Source: Planctomycetota bacterium
GTDB lineage: Bacteria; Planctomycetota; Planctomycetia; Pirellulales; Pirellulaceae
Direction: 5' to 3'
DNA length: 64,000 nucleotides
NCBI GenBank assembly: GCA_963204915.1
Contig: CAUJHS010000090.1
Location: 62,001 to 126,000 of the forward strand
The notes under the pieces are model-generated. The model made no database searches. It was not told the origin of the DNA and saw only the letters and a program-made list of their open reading frames with translations. The translations under genes and the position numbers were made by a program. Position 1 is the stretch's first letter, and every line of letters begins with the position of its first letter. Shown here piece by piece: positions 37,356 through 45,944 of the stretch.

Positions 37356-38240
37356 TTATTGCAAATGAATTTTCATTTCTACGCGACGTCCGGGATTGAG
37401 GAGCCAAAATCCCTTTTCTTCTCGGTTGTCCACTTCGGCCCATACTTGAAATTCGCCGGCAATGTCAGCAATTGGGCTCACGTACGTCACCTCACCTTGT
37501 AGCCGAACAATTCGGTTACCAGGAAGTCGAACCTCGACGGTTACCGGGCGACCATACAATTGGTCGGGAGTATAAAGGTCGCTACTGACGTCTCCCTCAA
37601 CGCGCAGTTTGTCCATTCGGACGACGCGAGCGACGGGATCACCAGGGCTGGCCCATTCGCCCAAGTTTTTGTAGACCTGCACCACCACGCCATCCAGAGG
37701 CGACAACGTTTGAAGCTTATCTAGTTCAAGCTGAACTTGCTCTACTTGCGCCTCTTTTGATTGCTGTGTAATCTCCGCGATGGCGAGATCCTTTCTTGCG
37801 ACTTCAATCTCAAGTTTGTAACGTTCGGCCGACAACTCTAAGCGACGTACTTCCGTTTCGGAAACGCTATTCTCGGCTCTCAAACGCGTCGCTTTAGCTT
37901 GCGTTAGCTCAGCTTCGGCCACGCGATGTGCAGCTTGCGCCGCTCGCACTCGAACATCACTCTTCGCTTCTTCCTGGGCGGCAGCCAGTTCGTGTTGCGC
38001 AAGACGCAACTTTACTTCCGCCTCACGGACATCGGTCTGTGCGATTGATGCGCCCTTCTGTACGGTATCGCCTTCCTTTACGTGAATCTCTGTCAAAATC
38101 CCTTCCTTGGCGGCAGGCACATTCGCTTCGTCAATAAGCGCTAAAGTGGCCGCTTCCACGACCGCCACTGGACCCGATGGCGTTGAGGGTTGTACCTGCG
38201 AAACAACGAAGATTGCCGCGAGAAATATCGTTTGCATCAT
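37356..38240 (-). CDS. HlyD-type periplasmic adaptor
   Basis: The 294-residue protein has a signal-like N-terminus. The lipoyl motif appears as DEANVPAAKEGILTEIHVKEGDTVQKG, followed by a long coiled coil (~75-170) and a beta-barrel domain. It is a short membrane-fusion protein, lacking a large MPD domain. Usually such adaptors link an inner-membrane pump to an outer-membrane channel. In this locus the partners are the S2P fusion (57 bp downstream) and the GAF-HlyD protein (135 bp upstream). Confidence 0.82.
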   Translation of the reverse strand: MMQTIFLAAIFVVSQVQPSTPSGPVAVVEAATLALIDEANVPAAKEGILTEIHVKEGDTVQKGASIAQTDVREAEVKLRLAQHELAAAQEEAKSDVRVRAAQAAHRVAEAELTQAKATRLRAENSVSETEVRRLELSAERYKLEIEVARKDLAIAEITQQSKEAQVEQVQLELDKLQTLSPLDGVVVQVYKNLGEWASPGDPVARVVRMDKLRVEGDVSSDLYTPDQLYGRPVTVEVRLPGNRIVRLQGEVTYVSPIADIAGEFQVWAEVDNREEKGFWLLNPGRRVEMKIHLQ

Positions 38241-38375
38241 AGGACCTGTGAAAAGGTTTTACCGCATTCCGTGAAATGGCGTGAATCAGATCGCCGATCG
38301 TCTCGGATTCCGGCGAAGCAATTGCCGGTTCGGAACGGGAACCGAAATTGAGCCCATCGTTTGTTTGCCGCGCTC

Positions 38376-40496
38376 TTAGAACCAGACGTCGCGCAGGAAC
38401 CATTCCCAGGCTTCATGAAACCACACGTATCCGATTGGCCGTCGACCTGCATGAATGTCGGCTCGCACTTGCGCACCTGTACGACGGAACTTGTCTTCAA
38501 CAGGATCTTTGAGATCAACATCGATTCGTACGACGTGCTCTTGCTCTCGCATATGGGCGACCTGGTGAATCTCGCGCACGACACCGTGCCGGTAATGGTC
38601 AGAATCGGTCGCCAAAATATAGGTAACGTTCAAAGGCTCGCCGGTTTCCTGGCTTTCGCGCCATGCGCTCATGATGTGCCCCATGCGGTTCTCGCGCATG
38701 AATACTTCGAGCTTCCATTTGCTGGCAGGATCAGCAACCGTGAGAAGCACTTGACCTTCCGTAACGGGACGGTTGAGCAATAATTCTTTCGTTTGCCACG
38801 TCGTGATTTCGCCTTTCATTGGGCTTCGCACAGTAAGCCGCTCGCGACGCTCAGAAAGGAGTTGGTATTGGTTCGTGTAGCTATCGAGTTGTTGTTGATA
38901 CTGTAAGATTTGTCCGGCCATTCGGTTCATTTCGACGGTATCGCCTCGTTCTCGGGCCTGTTGTCTAGCACGGCGAGTTGCAATGAGAGCCTCATTGGTT
39001 GTTTGCATCTTTCCGAACACGTCCTGAAGTTGCACCTCAAGATCCGTGTTGCGCAGCTTTAACAGTTCTTGGCCCTTCTCAACCGCTTGCCCGTGTTTCA
39101 CCAGCACCTTCTCGACAACGCCGGGCACATCACAAAAGACATCCTGACGATCGACAGGCACCAACTCGCCATCACCTTCGATGTTGAAATTCTTGGGAAC
39201 AAAAATCAACACAGCTAAGGCCGCAAGTATCACTGCCGTAACGAAGAGTGTTTTGGGAAGGGTTCTGGCTCGGAGAATCCAAGTCGCGTTTCCCAAAGTG
39301 CGCCACACCGGCATCAGAAACAAATGCTCGTGAGAGAGCGCGTTCGCCATTGCACGGCTGCTGTGTTCATAAACGAGATCAACGCGCGGAGCGATCGTAG
39401 CGCGAGGAATGTTGCTCTCAATCTGTTCTACGATCAGAGCGCCAATCACTTCGCCTTTGGGACCCGCGTTTTCCATCGGGTCTTGTTGGTCGCGATCCGT
39501 ATTATCGCGCATGGGGCTAACGCGCAAACGACGGAGCGGCAACACAGCGACCGATTTCGAGTGCGCAACCTCCAAATAATCGTCTAGGGCACGTTCGATT
39601 TGTTTAGGGAGATCCTCGGTTGAACCCGAATACCACAACGGCTCATCCGCGGCGACGACCATCGTGGCGAGTTTACCGAGAGTCGAGACGATATCGCTGC
39701 GGGGATCAAGGACATCCTGTCCACTGACTGCTTCGACTTTGCATTTGCGGCCTTTTAGCACTGCTACGCTAAGTCGATCACACCCGATTAGCTGTCGCCC
39801 TTCATTCGCGATATGGTAGGCCGTGTCCTTGGGCGATAGGTTTTCATGGATTAGACGAGAGAACCGGTCTGCCTTGACCCACAAGGACTGGCGGTCACTG
39901 TACTGGCGCAGCTTTTGACTGCGAAGCCAATCTCCCGCGAGTTCGCACATCTGGACGACAAACTGCAAATATCCACGCTGGCTAGCAGGTTGTACGTCAG
40001 GGCGCTGAAATACCTCAAGAATTCCCTCCACATGGTTCTCGCTTTTCATGGGCGAGAGAACCAACAAATAATTCGTGGGGTTGCCCGCGCCGCCTTCACC
40101 TGAACCCGATTGGGGTGAAACCAGCCGGGGTTCGGCGGTTTGAATTACCTGACCAAGCAACTGAACGTGTCGAACGGCGTCCTCGGCCGCCGGATCCAGC
40201 AGCGATCGACTAATGTTAATCTGGTATGCAAGTTCCAGTCGGCCCCCCTCGCCTACATTCCAAATGGCTCCTCCAACCGCCGCCAGCGCCTGTACAATTC
40301 GGGGCAAAAACTCCGCATAGTATTGCTCAGGAGCAAGGTCACTTTTAGATAACTGGGCGATTTCATTCACCAACCCACGAATTTGGCGCTTGGTGTCTTC
40401 AATCGTTTTTGGGCTAACGGATGATTGCTCGGTTGACATTGGCCCGTAAGACAAGGTGAGGGGGGACTGAGACTCCTCCTGCCGAAGGTATCCCAA
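38376..40496 (-). CDS. GAF-domain/HlyD fusion membrane protein
   Basis: The 706-residue protein begins with a helical stretch and two GAF-like domains (~50-185 and ~205-395), the second including RQLIGCDRLSVAVLKG. One transmembrane helix (about 418-438) follows, then a lipoyl/HlyD region (VFCDVPGVVEKVLVKHGQAV), a coiled coil and a C-terminal barrel. The topology would place the GAF sensors in the cytoplasm and HlyD outside. This is an unusual signalling-like adaptor. It is first in the operon. Confidence 0.82.
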   Translation of the reverse strand: MGYLRQEESQSPLTLSYGPMSTEQSSVSPKTIEDTKRQIRGLVNEIAQLSKSDLAPEQYYAEFLPRIVQALAAVGGAIWNVGEGGRLELAYQINISRSLLDPAAEDAVRHVQLLGQVIQTAEPRLVSPQSGSGEGGAGNPTNYLLVLSPMKSENHVEGILEVFQRPDVQPASQRGYLQFVVQMCELAGDWLRSQKLRQYSDRQSLWVKADRFSRLIHENLSPKDTAYHIANEGRQLIGCDRLSVAVLKGRKCKVEAVSGQDVLDPRSDIVSTLGKLATMVVAADEPLWYSGSTEDLPKQIERALDDYLEVAHSKSVAVLPLRRLRVSPMRDNTDRDQQDPMENAGPKGEVIGALIVEQIESNIPRATIAPRVDLVYEHSSRAMANALSHEHLFLMPVWRTLGNATWILRARTLPKTLFVTAVILAALAVLIFVPKNFNIEGDGELVPVDRQDVFCDVPGVVEKVLVKHGQAVEKGQELLKLRNTDLEVQLQDVFGKMQTTNEALIATRRARQQARERGDTVEMNRMAGQILQYQQQLDSYTNQYQLLSERRERLTVRSPMKGEITTWQTKELLLNRPVTEGQVLLTVADPASKWKLEVFMRENRMGHIMSAWRESQETGEPLNVTYILATDSDHYRHGVVREIHQVAHMREQEHVVRIDVDLKDPVEDKFRRTGAQVRADIHAGRRPIGYVWFHEAWEWFLRDVWF

Positions 40497-40941
40497 TAAA
40501 ACTTCGATGCCCGCCGATCAAGGATAGTTTCGTAAATTTCAATGTATCCCTGAAAATCCCCCCTGACAATGTTTTACACCGGGTTGCCTGAATAAAACCT
40601 AGGAACTACAGCGAGATAAAGCGGTTAACAACGGTTCTACCGGCCCACTCGAAGCACATGACGGCTTATGTTCGTATGGACATACGCGAAAGAACGTTTT
40701 CTTAGATGCTCACTGCCAATTTTATTTGACACCTAGGCTGGCTAGATAATAATGACGGCGGATTTGTCGTCTGGACCGTGGTAAAAAAATGACCAAGTGG
40801 TGACGCCAGACGTTAATGTTATTCGTAAATGGCTTCTTCCGTTAGCGTCTGGCCTAGCCTTTCGAATAACCGCAGTTTTGGCGCGAAACTTGCTCACATG
40901 TGCGTCGCACTATCTACTCCCTCCCACGCGAGGAACACGTC
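40497..40941. other. Divergent intergenic region between two operons
   Basis: About 445 bases between the minus-strand HlyD operon and the plus-strand small membrane-protein array. Apart from one possible promoter (40726-40752) I see no repeat, RNA gene or short CDS with plausible composition. Confidence 0.45.
40726..40752 (+). promoter_or_regulatory. Possible sigma70-like promoter of the membrane-protein array
   Basis: TTGACA (40726-40731) is followed after 15 bp by TAATAA (40747-40752). Spacing is short by two bases, so this is a weak call. It would leave a leader of nearly 200 nt before ATG 40942. Confidence 0.3.
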
Positions 40942-41379
40942 ATGGTAAATCAACAGGTATTTGAAGGTCACTGGAACGAAATTAAGGGCAAGTTGCGGGC
41001 TCATTGGGCCGCGCTGTCGGATGACGACTTGGAGCAGGCTCACGGCAATCTACAGCAACTGCTTGGAGCAATTCAGCGCAAGACCGGTGAAAGTCGTGAC
41101 GTAATCGAAAACTATCTAGAAGAGATCATTGCAGAGAGCGGAGGCGCGATCGAACAGGGTTCAAATTCGGCGCGTGAATACGCTCGTTACGCCAATGAAT
41201 CGATGCAAAATGTGGCGCGCGTGGCCAGCGAACGCGCCCAGTTTGCCGCGCAGCAAATGCGCGACGGATATGCCGATGCAGAACAGATTGTTCGCCAGCG
41301 GCCAGTCGAATCGCTTGCAGTATGTTTTGGCGCTGGTTTGATTGCTGGAGTGCTCGTTGGAATGGTAATTCGACGTTAA
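40942..41379 (+). CDS. CsbD/DUF883-like small membrane-anchored protein
   Basis: Starting at MVNQQVFEGHWNEIKGKL, the protein has 145 residues. The first ~60 are CsbD-like (stress-response helical fold). A middle amphipathic helix follows, ending in RPVESLAVCFGAGLIAGVLVG and the basic IRR. This C-terminal glycine-zipper anchor is the ElaB/YqjD (DUF883) type, in which E. coli homologues bind ribosomes at the membrane. It opens an array of six such genes. Confidence 0.75.
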   Translation: MVNQQVFEGHWNEIKGKLRAHWAALSDDDLEQAHGNLQQLLGAIQRKTGESRDVIENYLEEIIAESGGAIEQGSNSAREYARYANESMQNVARVASERAQFAAQQMRDGYADAEQIVRQRPVESLAVCFGAGLIAGVLVGMVIRR

Positions 41380-41455
41380 ATCGGTCGCCTTGGCACGCGC
41401 CGCGACGACGGGGCGCGGGAATTTCATAAACTTGCAAGTTGAAAGGTTACACGAA

Positions 41456-41728
41456 ATGAGCACGGACACCGCAAATCGTCGGTACGCGGCGAATCTTCAG
41501 CAAGGATACGAGGCATCGCGAGAAGCGATCGAACAGCACCCGCTTCCTGCGGCTCTAACCGTCTTCGGACTGGGTTTTGGGCTGGGACTCGCCCTCGGCG
41601 TGCTAATGGGCGAAAGCGATCGTAGACCTGCCTGGGATGATTCGGGGCGGTTTGAACGCTACGGCCGTCAATTCTTGGATGCTATCGTCCGGGCAGTTCC
41701 TGACGCCGTTAGCAAACGCATGTCCTAG
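41456..41728 (+). CDS. DUF883-like small membrane-anchored protein
   Basis: The start at MSTDTANRRYAAN (41456) gives 90 residues; an earlier start at 41390 would add 22 residues without an obvious role. The centre contains QHPLPAALTVFGLGFGLGLALG, a glycine-rich single helix like the one in the previous gene, followed by an Arg/Asp-rich tail. Related by motif, not by strong overall similarity. Function inferred as stress- or ribosome-associated membrane anchor. Confidence 0.65.
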   Translation: MSTDTANRRYAANLQQGYEASREAIEQHPLPAALTVFGLGFGLGLALGVLMGESDRRPAWDDSGRFERYGRQFLDAIVRAVPDAVSKRMS

Positions 41729-41805
41729 GATTACGGCGTTTTTCCATCGTCGCTATGGCTTTGGAACTACTCGTTTGGACGCATCGATCTCACTTTTGTT
41801 TGTTT

Positions 41806-41840
41806 GATCCCGTCTGATACAACGAGATGTAGACGGGATC
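41806..41840 (+). promoter_or_regulatory. Hairpin directly upstream of a ribosome-binding site
   Basis: A perfect 10-bp stem (GATCCCGTCT at 41806-41815 pairing with 41831-41840) with a 15-nt loop. It is followed by the site GAGGAGA (41844-41850) and ATG 41856. It may set differential expression within the operon or stop an upstream transcript. Confidence 0.45.
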
Positions 41841-41855
41841 GTAGAGGAGACCTTT

Positions 41856-42293
41856 ATGTCCGAACCGCTAACTGCTGACCAGATCCGCGATGAAATGGCG
41901 CATGTACGGCGAGACTTAAACCTCAATTATGGGGAAGTTGTCGATAATGCGCGGGATATGGCGGATTGGCGTTACTATGTGCGAAGCTACCCATGGGCCG
42001 CGATCGGCCTTGGCGTCGCTGTCGGTTACCTGGTGGTGCCAAATCGGACGGAATTGATTAGCCCCAGTGCTGAAGAACTGCTGAAGCTGGCTCGGAAGAA
42101 CAAACTCGTGGTCGAACCTAAGCCAACTGCCGAGCCCAAATCAAGCGTGGGCAGCGCCGTCTTCAATATGATGGCCAGTATGCTAGTTCGCGGGCTGATT
42201 TCGTACGTCGGTCAAAAGGCAGGGAAAACGGCAGGCAAAGAAACTGCGAAAGCCGAACAGAGAGAAGAACTCCGGCAGTCACCCTCGATGTAA
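41856..42293 (+). CDS. DUF3618-like small membrane protein
   Basis: The 145-residue protein begins MSEPLTADQIRDEMAHVRRDL, reminiscent of DUF3618, with an amphipathic helix and then YPWAAIGLGVAVGYLVV as one membrane helix. A Lys/Pro-rich linker and a second weakly hydrophobic part (NMMASMLVRGLISYVG) follow, ending in a Lys/Glu-rich tail. Its own strong ribosome site (GAGGAGA) precedes ATG. No enzymatic residues are visible. Confidence 0.65.
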   Translation: MSEPLTADQIRDEMAHVRRDLNLNYGEVVDNARDMADWRYYVRSYPWAAIGLGVAVGYLVVPNRTELISPSAEELLKLARKNKLVVEPKPTAEPKSSVGSAVFNMMASMLVRGLISYVGQKAGKTAGKETAKAEQREELRQSPSM

Positions 42294-42319
42294 CATCCTG
42301 ATTTACCTGCGAAAGGTCT

Positions 42320-42508
42320 ATGAAAAACCGAATCATGGACATGTTTTCGACGCCGTTCGAACCAGAGTCACGGGAGTCGACGGGCCCGCTCGATGCTCGC
42401 CGCTGGACCGTGTTGGCCGAGGAATGGATTGCGAATAATCCTGGCGTTGCTCTTGGCGCCGCCCTTACTGTGGGAGTTCTGATTGGATGGCTCGTGAAAC
42501 GGAAGTAA
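42320..42508 (+). CDS. 62-residue membrane-anchored protein
   Basis: A tiny protein with a short polar N-terminus and a C-terminal anchor, NPGVALGAALTVGVLIGWLVKRK. The anchor repeats the P-x-x-A...G...G...KR pattern of its neighbours. The last 22 bp overlap the following gene, so the two are probably translated in tandem. Confidence 0.6.
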   Translation: MKNRIMDMFSTPFEPESRESTGPLDARRWTVLAEEWIANNPGVALGAALTVGVLIGWLVKRK

Positions 42509-42966
42509 ATGGAGCAAACGCCCGTTCCGCGGCCCCACGCGCCGTGGTCGAAAACATCGGCGAGTTTGTTCACGATGTTGTGACGTTGAGCGAACTCCAA
42601 AGCAAGCTCTTCGTAGCCGACTTGAAAGATTTCCGTTCCGGTACTGTGGCGCCAGGTTCGCTCATGGGCCTAGCATCTGTGCTTTTTGTCGGCTGTGTTC
42701 CCGTATTGCTTATGGGAATTGCGTGGCTATTGGTTGACTATGACGTTCTAGCGCCAGGCTGGGCATTACTTGCCGCCGGTAGCGGGGGTGCAATAGTCGC
42801 GGGTTTAATGGCTTTGACCGGATGGTTTATATTTCGTCGGCAACTAGCGATCCTCGACCGTTCTCGTGCGGAACTCGAAAAAAACGTGACTTGGATCAAG
42901 AGTGTACTGAAGCATAGTGGTCGAACTCCCCGCGATCCGCACCTAGTCATCAATCGTCCGAAATAG
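42487..42966 (+). CDS. Holin-superfamily-like (DUF1469) membrane protein
   Basis: The 159-residue protein has an amphipathic N-terminal helix (ENIGEFVHDVVTLSELQSKLF) and two transmembrane helices (LASVLFVGCVPVLLMGIAWLL, then a Gly/Ala-rich second). This is the actinobacterial holin-X / DUF1469 arrangement that commonly accompanies DUF883 and DUF3618 genes. Despite the family name there is no phage context here. Start overlaps the previous gene by 22 bp. Confidence 0.72.
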   Translation: MARETEVNGANARSAAPRAVVENIGEFVHDVVTLSELQSKLFVADLKDFRSGTVAPGSLMGLASVLFVGCVPVLLMGIAWLLVDYDVLAPGWALLAAGSGGAIVAGLMALTGWFIFRRQLAILDRSRAELEKNVTWIKSVLKHSGRTPRDPHLVINRPK

Positions 42967-43017
42967 TTTCACAGATTTGATTAACAATCGTTAACCCTCA
43001 AAGAATAGGAAAGAGCA

Positions 43018-43221
43018 ATGAATCCTGCATCGTCCGCGTATGAATATGAAGCAAATCCTGATCGCCTTCGAACCGCGCCCCTAGGCGCCTCTCAACCATT
43101 ACAACCGAGCCAGGACATTATCGCCTATTTAAAAGAGTATGCCCGTGAGAAGCCAGAAGTGGCGGCGTTGTGGTGCTTTGGAATTGGTTTTGTGTTGGGC
43201 TGGAAATTGAAACCGTGGTAG
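43018..43221 (+). CDS. 67-residue membrane-anchored protein
   Basis: Soluble N-terminal 40 residues precede KPEVAALWCFGIGFVLGWKLKPW at the C-terminus. This again follows the anchor pattern P-x-V-A-A/L...G...G seen in the upstream genes. A ribosome site (AGGAAAGAG, 43006-43014) precedes the ATG. It ends the six-gene array and is followed by a strong hairpin. Confidence 0.6.
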   Translation: MNPASSAYEYEANPDRLRTAPLGASQPLQPSQDIIAYLKEYAREKPEVAALWCFGIGFVLGWKLKPW

Positions 43222-43246
43222 ACGAACGGGAGGCGCATGTTGTTTC

Positions 43247-43277
43247 CGTAACCGTCGCTCAAGTGGCGGCGGTTACG
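43247..43277. terminator. 13-bp hairpin between convergent genes
   Basis: CGTAACCG (43247-43254) pairs with CGGTTACG (43270-43277), and the inner bases extend the stem by about five further pairs including two G-U. It separates the membrane-protein array from the convergent DUF442 gene. No long U-tract on either side. Confidence 0.55.
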
Positions 43278-43299
43278 CATTAAGACAAACGCGTGGATT

Positions 43300-43746
43300 T
43301 TATGGTTTTCGACTGTCAACGTAGTCCTTGACGAATGTTCGCAAATTGGCGTCGTCGCAGTCGTAACCTAGATCAGTGATGCGAGAAAGTGCGTTTTTTC
43401 CTCCGGTTTGTTCGCGCACCGACTGATCCATTACCGTGAAGAGGGCAGCGCGATTCCCCTTAGCGCAGTGTACGAAAATCGGCTTAGGAAGCTTCTCTAC
43501 TGCGTTGCGAAACTCATCGACTTGACCCTCGCGAATTTGGCTTCCAATGACTGGGATGTGAAGGTACTCCATACCAGCTTCTCGCACTAGTTGTGCCTCG
43601 TCCACGGGCGACAGCTGGTCATCGGACTCGTTCTCAACGCGCAAGTTAACGACGGTCTGGACACCCTCAGCCGCAAGCGCGGTAATATCCTCTCTTTGCG
43701 GTTGTGCGCCGATGAAAATTTCTTGCGCAATTTGCTTAGTTTGCAT
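43300..43746 (-). CDS. DUF442-like phosphatase (beta-lactamase-hydrolase-like fold)
   Basis: From MQTKQIAQEIFIGAQPQ (43746) the protein has 148 residues; a longer frame adds an unrelated N-terminus. The P-loop is HCAKGNRA, a CX5R-like site at about residue 96 (Cys nucleophile, Arg two residues later than expected but within range). VVNLRVENESDD precedes it. DUF442/BLH proteins resemble dual-specificity phosphatases and often sit beside sulfide or redox genes; the role here is unknown. Confidence 0.72.
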   Translation of the reverse strand: MQTKQIAQEIFIGAQPQREDITALAAEGVQTVVNLRVENESDDQLSPVDEAQLVREAGMEYLHIPVIGSQIREGQVDEFRNAVEKLPKPIFVHCAKGNRAALFTVMDQSVREQTGGKNALSRITDLGYDCDDANLRTFVKDYVDSRKP

Positions 43747-44234
43747 TTCATATTCCTTTTGGAGTGACTGGTGTAGCGCTAAAATTTTTATGCAAACGAC
43801 AGGCCAAAGTCGCGATCGGCGTTGGAATACTCCTGGGAAATCCAACTTTAGGCGCACACAGTGTCGGCCCTTTCGGCGACCCTGCGTCGATGAATAATTG
43901 CGAACTCAGCAGAAGCCACTCCACATTTTTGTGACGCAATCGCATGTTTGCAGCGTTGTGCCGAATCCCGTTGAACGTGTTTTTCCTTTGCTGCGTCTTA
44001 CGCCGCGCACGACGTTAGTACATATGGCGCCTGCTATAGACGTCGCATCGCGCGTGGCATCATTTCGCAACTTCAATGGGCCCAAATTCCGATGACGATT
44101 TGCACAACCTGAGTTAGCAAATCCGTCGAACGCCGAATTCTCAGGGTGATCGGACCATGTCCTGAGTTGGTTCATGGTGCAACGTTAGCGCGCGGCGTCG
44201 GCTTATGTCGGGGCGAAGGCTCAAGGAGGTTGCG
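43747..44234. other. Gene-free stretch
   Basis: Nearly 490 bases of divergent intergenic DNA. Several short frames exist on both strands, but none has start context or gene-like composition. I see no strong structure. Confidence 0.4.
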
Positions 44235-44930
44235 ATGGGTGGGACCGGTTATGCATGTTTTCTGGCAAGCGCTGCAGTCGCATTTCTGCCTACGCTCGCA
44301 TTAGCTGAGGCCAACGGTTCATCGATTCGCTTTGTCGATGTATCTCCGGTAAAGGCGGTTAACTACATTTACTACGCACCCTCAGAAGAAATCCATCCTT
44401 CGTCACCTCTCGACGTCCCTGCCTTGGAGATTCCCGCCGATTCGACTTTGCGTGAGCACGTTCAGCATGACTCGGTGGGCGATGAATTCAAGTTAAGCGG
44501 CGTCGGATGTTCACAATCGAATTGCGGACACCACGCCTATTGTGAAGCAGCTTGCAACAATACGTGCCCTTCGCACGCGAAATTGGCCTGCTGCAAAGGT
44601 CGATGTCATGCGGAATGCCGATCGATCAATAGACTTCTTTCGGCGTTATTCGCTCCTAACGATGTCTCGCTACGAGCAAATCGTTATGCAAAGTACGATC
44701 AGACGTGCTTCAAATGTGCTCCACGTTGCGTCGTATCTGCGCACTGCCGAACGTGTTGCGTTTCAACAAACGATTTAGCGCGTTCCGCGCCAACATCTAC
44801 CGTCGAGAAACCGTCGCACAACGAATCGGTCGAAAACTTCGTTGACCCCACGTTGGACTTTGACTTTCCAGAAGTCTCGGTAGCTGACGAAGACATGTAC
44901 CTCAATCCACCGGCTCCGCCGACGCGTTAG
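44235..44930 (+). CDS. Secreted Cys-rich protein
   Basis: ATG 44235 follows a textbook AAGGAGG site (44223-44229), giving 231 residues; an upstream start at 44205 is less likely. The signal peptide ends near ALAEA. The mature protein has about 16 cysteines clustered between residues ~95 and 185 (CSQSNCGHHAYCEAACNN and CFKCAPRC-type segments), then an acidic, Pro-rich tail. The spacing suggests disulfides or metal binding. Its last 29 bp overlap the convergent interrupted gene. No family recognised. Confidence 0.7.
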   Translation: MGGTGYACFLASAAVAFLPTLALAEANGSSIRFVDVSPVKAVNYIYYAPSEEIHPSSPLDVPALEIPADSTLREHVQHDSVGDEFKLSGVGCSQSNCGHHAYCEAACNNTCPSHAKLACCKGRCHAECRSINRLLSALFAPNDVSLRANRYAKYDQTCFKCAPRCVVSAHCRTCCVSTNDLARSAPTSTVEKPSHNESVENFVDPTLDFDFPEVSVADEDMYLNPPAPPTR

Positions 44931-45690
44931 AACCGAGCGGGTGGTGCATTCCACGCGACTTTACTCGAATTCGGTATAGGCTCCTGTCTACCGTAACGTA
45001 GAGGGTTTGAGCATCATTGCCCCGCCCAAACTCAACGTTGCTTGGCAAACCGACCGCCTCTTCAGGGCGGTCGGATCGTTGGTTTTTGGGCCCCGTAGGT
45101 ATATGGGCAATTTCTTTCCCCTGCGAGTCAATGACAAGAACTCCGGGGCGCTGGGGGCTCCGAACAGTCAGATACAAATTGCCTCGCGTGTCGACGCACA
45201 TACCGTCGCATCCCTTTTCCCGACCGAAATCGTATAACGTTTTCCGAGGACCGCTCACGTTGCCGTCGCGATCGAGTGGAAAAGCGAAAACCTTCATGGC
45301 GCCTTGTACTGGCAAAGGTTGTTTAAAGTCAATTCGATCCGAACCGTTGTCATGTTCCGCCACATATAGCAATGCGCCATCGGGGCTAATGGCGATCCCA
45401 TTGGGTTTTGATATGTCGTGCGTCACTTCAAACACGTCGCCATTCACGATTCGATAGACCGCGCGATGTTGTAGTTCACGAGTCTCATCTCCCACGTATC
45501 GAGGATCTGTGAAATAAATTCGGCCGGCCCGATCGATACACAGATCATTAGGCGAATTGAATCGCTTGCCAAGAATATCTGCTGCCATAACCTTCTTTGT
45601 GCCGCGAGTTATGTCCCATCGGGAGATGCATCTTCCTCCGTGAGATGCGCCTTCACATGCCCATAAATTACCCTGTTGGTCAAACGCAAG
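44902..45690 (-). pseudogene. SMP-30/gluconolactonase-type gene, 3' part, cut by mobile element
   Basis: This fragment encodes the C-terminal ~262 residues. In frame it reads SNGLAFDQQGNLWACEGAS..., the calcium-binding propeller core of the gluconolactonase family, with SPNDLCIDRAGRIYFTDPRY and ISPDGALLYVAEHD. A stop (TAA) lies immediately beyond the junction inside the element, so no full start remains. The first in-frame ATG is at 45588. The missing 5' part is at 56489-56785. Confidence 0.85.
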
Positions 45691-45699
45691 TCCGTTCGA
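45679..45699. other. Left attachment site (attL)
   Basis: Host half-site GTCAAACG (45679-45686) runs into the shared CGCAAG (45685-45690), then element sequence beginning TCCGTTCGATGG. CGCAAG recurs at the right end (56483-56488). The crossover is therefore in or near CAAG. Confidence 0.75.
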
Positions 45700-45844
45700 T
45701 GGCGCTTACCTAATGCGTTTTTTACTCACGCGCATGTATTGCCCCGCCGCTTGATGCGCCGTCTTTTTCGATAATAAACGCAACGGATTTGGACCCACGG
45801 GCCCATGCAACGGGGCCGCTTGCGGGTTGCTTCTAGTCCGGGTC

Positions 45845-45857
45845 CCTTCCCCAGAAA
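45845..45857 (+). repeat. Copy 1 of CCYYCCCCAGAAA motif
   Basis: CCTTCCCCAGAAA in the non-coding left end of the element, upstream of the strong hairpin. It matches copies at 49758, 51991 and 53526. Confidence 0.5.
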
Positions 45858-45889
45858 TCGACGCGCCCCACGTTCCGATAGACAACGAA

Positions 45890-45934
45890 AAAGCCCCGCT
45901 TGGTAATGGGAGATACCAAGCGGGGCTTTCTTTT
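45890..45934. terminator. Perfect 16-bp hairpin with U-tract
   Basis: AAAGCCCCGCTTGGTA (45890-45905) pairs perfectly with 45914-45929 across an 8-nt loop. CTTTT follows on the plus side and a run of A/T on the other, so it can terminate in both directions. No gene lies directly upstream within the element when integrated. In the circular form it would follow the integrase gene, whose stop would be at about 45754. Confidence 0.85.
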
Positions 45935-45944
45935 GTGTTGCTCC

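Noticed and set aside
42487-42966. Prophage holin
   Set aside because: The holin-like name reflects a family fold; the context is a stress-type membrane array with no phage genes nearby.
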